Part shown: positions 6,128-6,552 of the stretch, in pieces
Position numbering within the stretch: position 1 is the first letter of the stretch
Layout of the letters: each line of letters starts with the position of its first letter
Origin: an uncultured Ruminococcus sp.
GTDB taxonomy: Bacteria; Bacillota; Clostridia; Oscillospirales; CAG-272
Reading direction: 5' to 3'
Length of the DNA: 6,552 nucleotides
Assembly: GCA_902803255.1 (NCBI GenBank)
Contig: CADCPG010000025.1
Coordinates: 1 to 6,552 of the forward strand
Notes under the pieces: generated by a model
Told to the model about the DNA's origin: nothing
Seen by the model: only the letters and a program-made list of their open reading frames with translations
Database searches by the model: none
Position numbers and translations under genes: made by a program

Positions 6128-6144
6128 CGCGGGGCCGTCCCGCG
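6128..6144 (+). promoter_or_regulatory. Hairpin in the gapA leader
   Basis: CGCGGG (6128-6133) and CCCGCG (6139-6144) form a perfect 6-bp stem with a five-base loop, beginning about eight bases into the predicted transcript. No U-tract follows, so it is not a terminator. A stem at the extreme 5' end can protect an mRNA from decay; it could also be an operator just downstream of the start site. Both are inference. Confidence 0.45.
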
Positions 6145-6192
6145 GAGGCACAGGTTTGAACATAAAAATTTTATATATGGAGGACATTTCAA

Positions 6193-6552
6193 ATGTCAGT
6201 AAAAGTAGCCATTAACGGTTTCGGAAGAATCGGCCGTCTGGCCTTCCGTCAGATGTTCGGCGCCAGAGGATACTCCGTCGTCGCCATCAACGACCTCACC
6301 AGCCCCAAGATGCTCGCCCATCTTCTCAAGTACGATTCGGCACAGGGAAGATACGACCACGACATCTCGGCTGACGACGAAGCCGGAACGATCACAGTCG
6401 ACGGCAAGACCATCCGCATCTACTCCGAGAAGGATGCCGCCAACTGCCCCTGGAAGAAGCTGAAAGTCGACGTCGTGCTCGAGTGCACCGGCTTCTACAC
6501 CAGCAAGGAAAAATCGATGGCCCACATCAAGGCCGGCGCCAAGAAGGTCGTC
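6193..6552 (+). CDS. gapA: Glyceraldehyde-3-phosphate dehydrogenase (N-terminal part)
   Basis: The first 120 codons of a type I GAPDH, cut by the window's right edge (family length is about 335). The enzyme converts glyceraldehyde-3-phosphate, NAD+ and phosphate to 1,3-bisphosphoglycerate in glycolysis. Visible here is the Rossmann domain: VAINGFGRIGRLAFRQ (5-20) with the dinucleotide-binding glycines, AIND (31-34) with the aspartate that selects NAD+ over NADP+, and ECTGFYTSKEK (97-107). The catalytic cysteine lies beyond the edge. The ATG has GGAGG nine bases upstream (6179-6183). Codons are strongly biased to C-ending forms (ATC, GTC, AAC, TAC), more than in the neighbours, as expected for an abundant protein. 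The sequence resembles clostridial GAPDHs most, from memory. Confidence 0.97.
   Translation, partial: MSVKVAINGFGRIGRLAFRQMFGARGYSVVAINDLTSPKMLAHLLKYDSAQGRYDHDISADDEAGTITVDGKTIRIYSEKDAANCPWKKLKVDVVLECTGFYTSKEKSMAHIKAGAKKVV

Noticed and set aside
6196..6525. 109-codon minus-strand frame over gapA
   Set aside because: It is exactly antisense to a clear GAPDH coding region. Such mirror frames are a known artefact of the gap gene's C-rich third positions; it shows no family motif of its own.

Overview
The window carries eight genes of core bacterial metabolism and cell-envelope biology, on a GC-rich background with AT-rich promoters and frequent ATA and AGA/AGG codons. The GAPDH N-terminus (LAFRQMFG, INDLTSPKMLAHLLKYDS) and the maf-mreBCD order fit Bacillota, most likely a GC-rich Clostridia lineage. 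That placement is inferred from remembered family sequences, not from a search. No mobile element, tRNA, rRNA or CRISPR array was seen.

Region 1-164 holds a terminator-like hairpin facing right and the downstream edge of a gene that reads left. From 4936 down to 165, all on the minus strand, six genes lie in transcription order: dut (dUTPase), maf (nucleotide pyrophosphatase), mreB, mreC, mreD, and a CPBP-family membrane protease. The first five are separated by 2, 24, 51 and 4 bases and look like one operon, driven by a good sigma-A-type promoter at 4992-5020. The protease follows mreD after 158 bases that contain hairpins, so it may be read through from the operon or have its own promoter.

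The 259 bases from 4937 to 5195 form a divergent control region. A second strong extended -10 promoter (5118-5146) drives a TagA/WecG-family glycosyltransferase on the plus strand (5196-6044). A 148-base gap follows, with a possible terminator, a consensus-like promoter, a leader hairpin and a strong Shine-Dalgarno. Then comes gapA (glyceraldehyde-3-phosphate dehydrogenase), which runs off the right edge after 120 codons.

Functionally, dut and maf clean up non-canonical or surplus nucleotides. MreB, MreC and MreD form the elongasome scaffold that guides lateral wall synthesis. The TagA-like enzyme probably adds a sugar to a lipid-linked precursor of a surface polymer. The protease could act on envelope proteins, and gapA is central glycolysis. 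I see no convincing undescribed system. The points worth a second look are the operon make-up (dut in, radC absent, a CPBP protease after mreD), the two right-facing terminator-like hairpins where no plus-strand gene is evident, and the leader structures of tagA and gapA.
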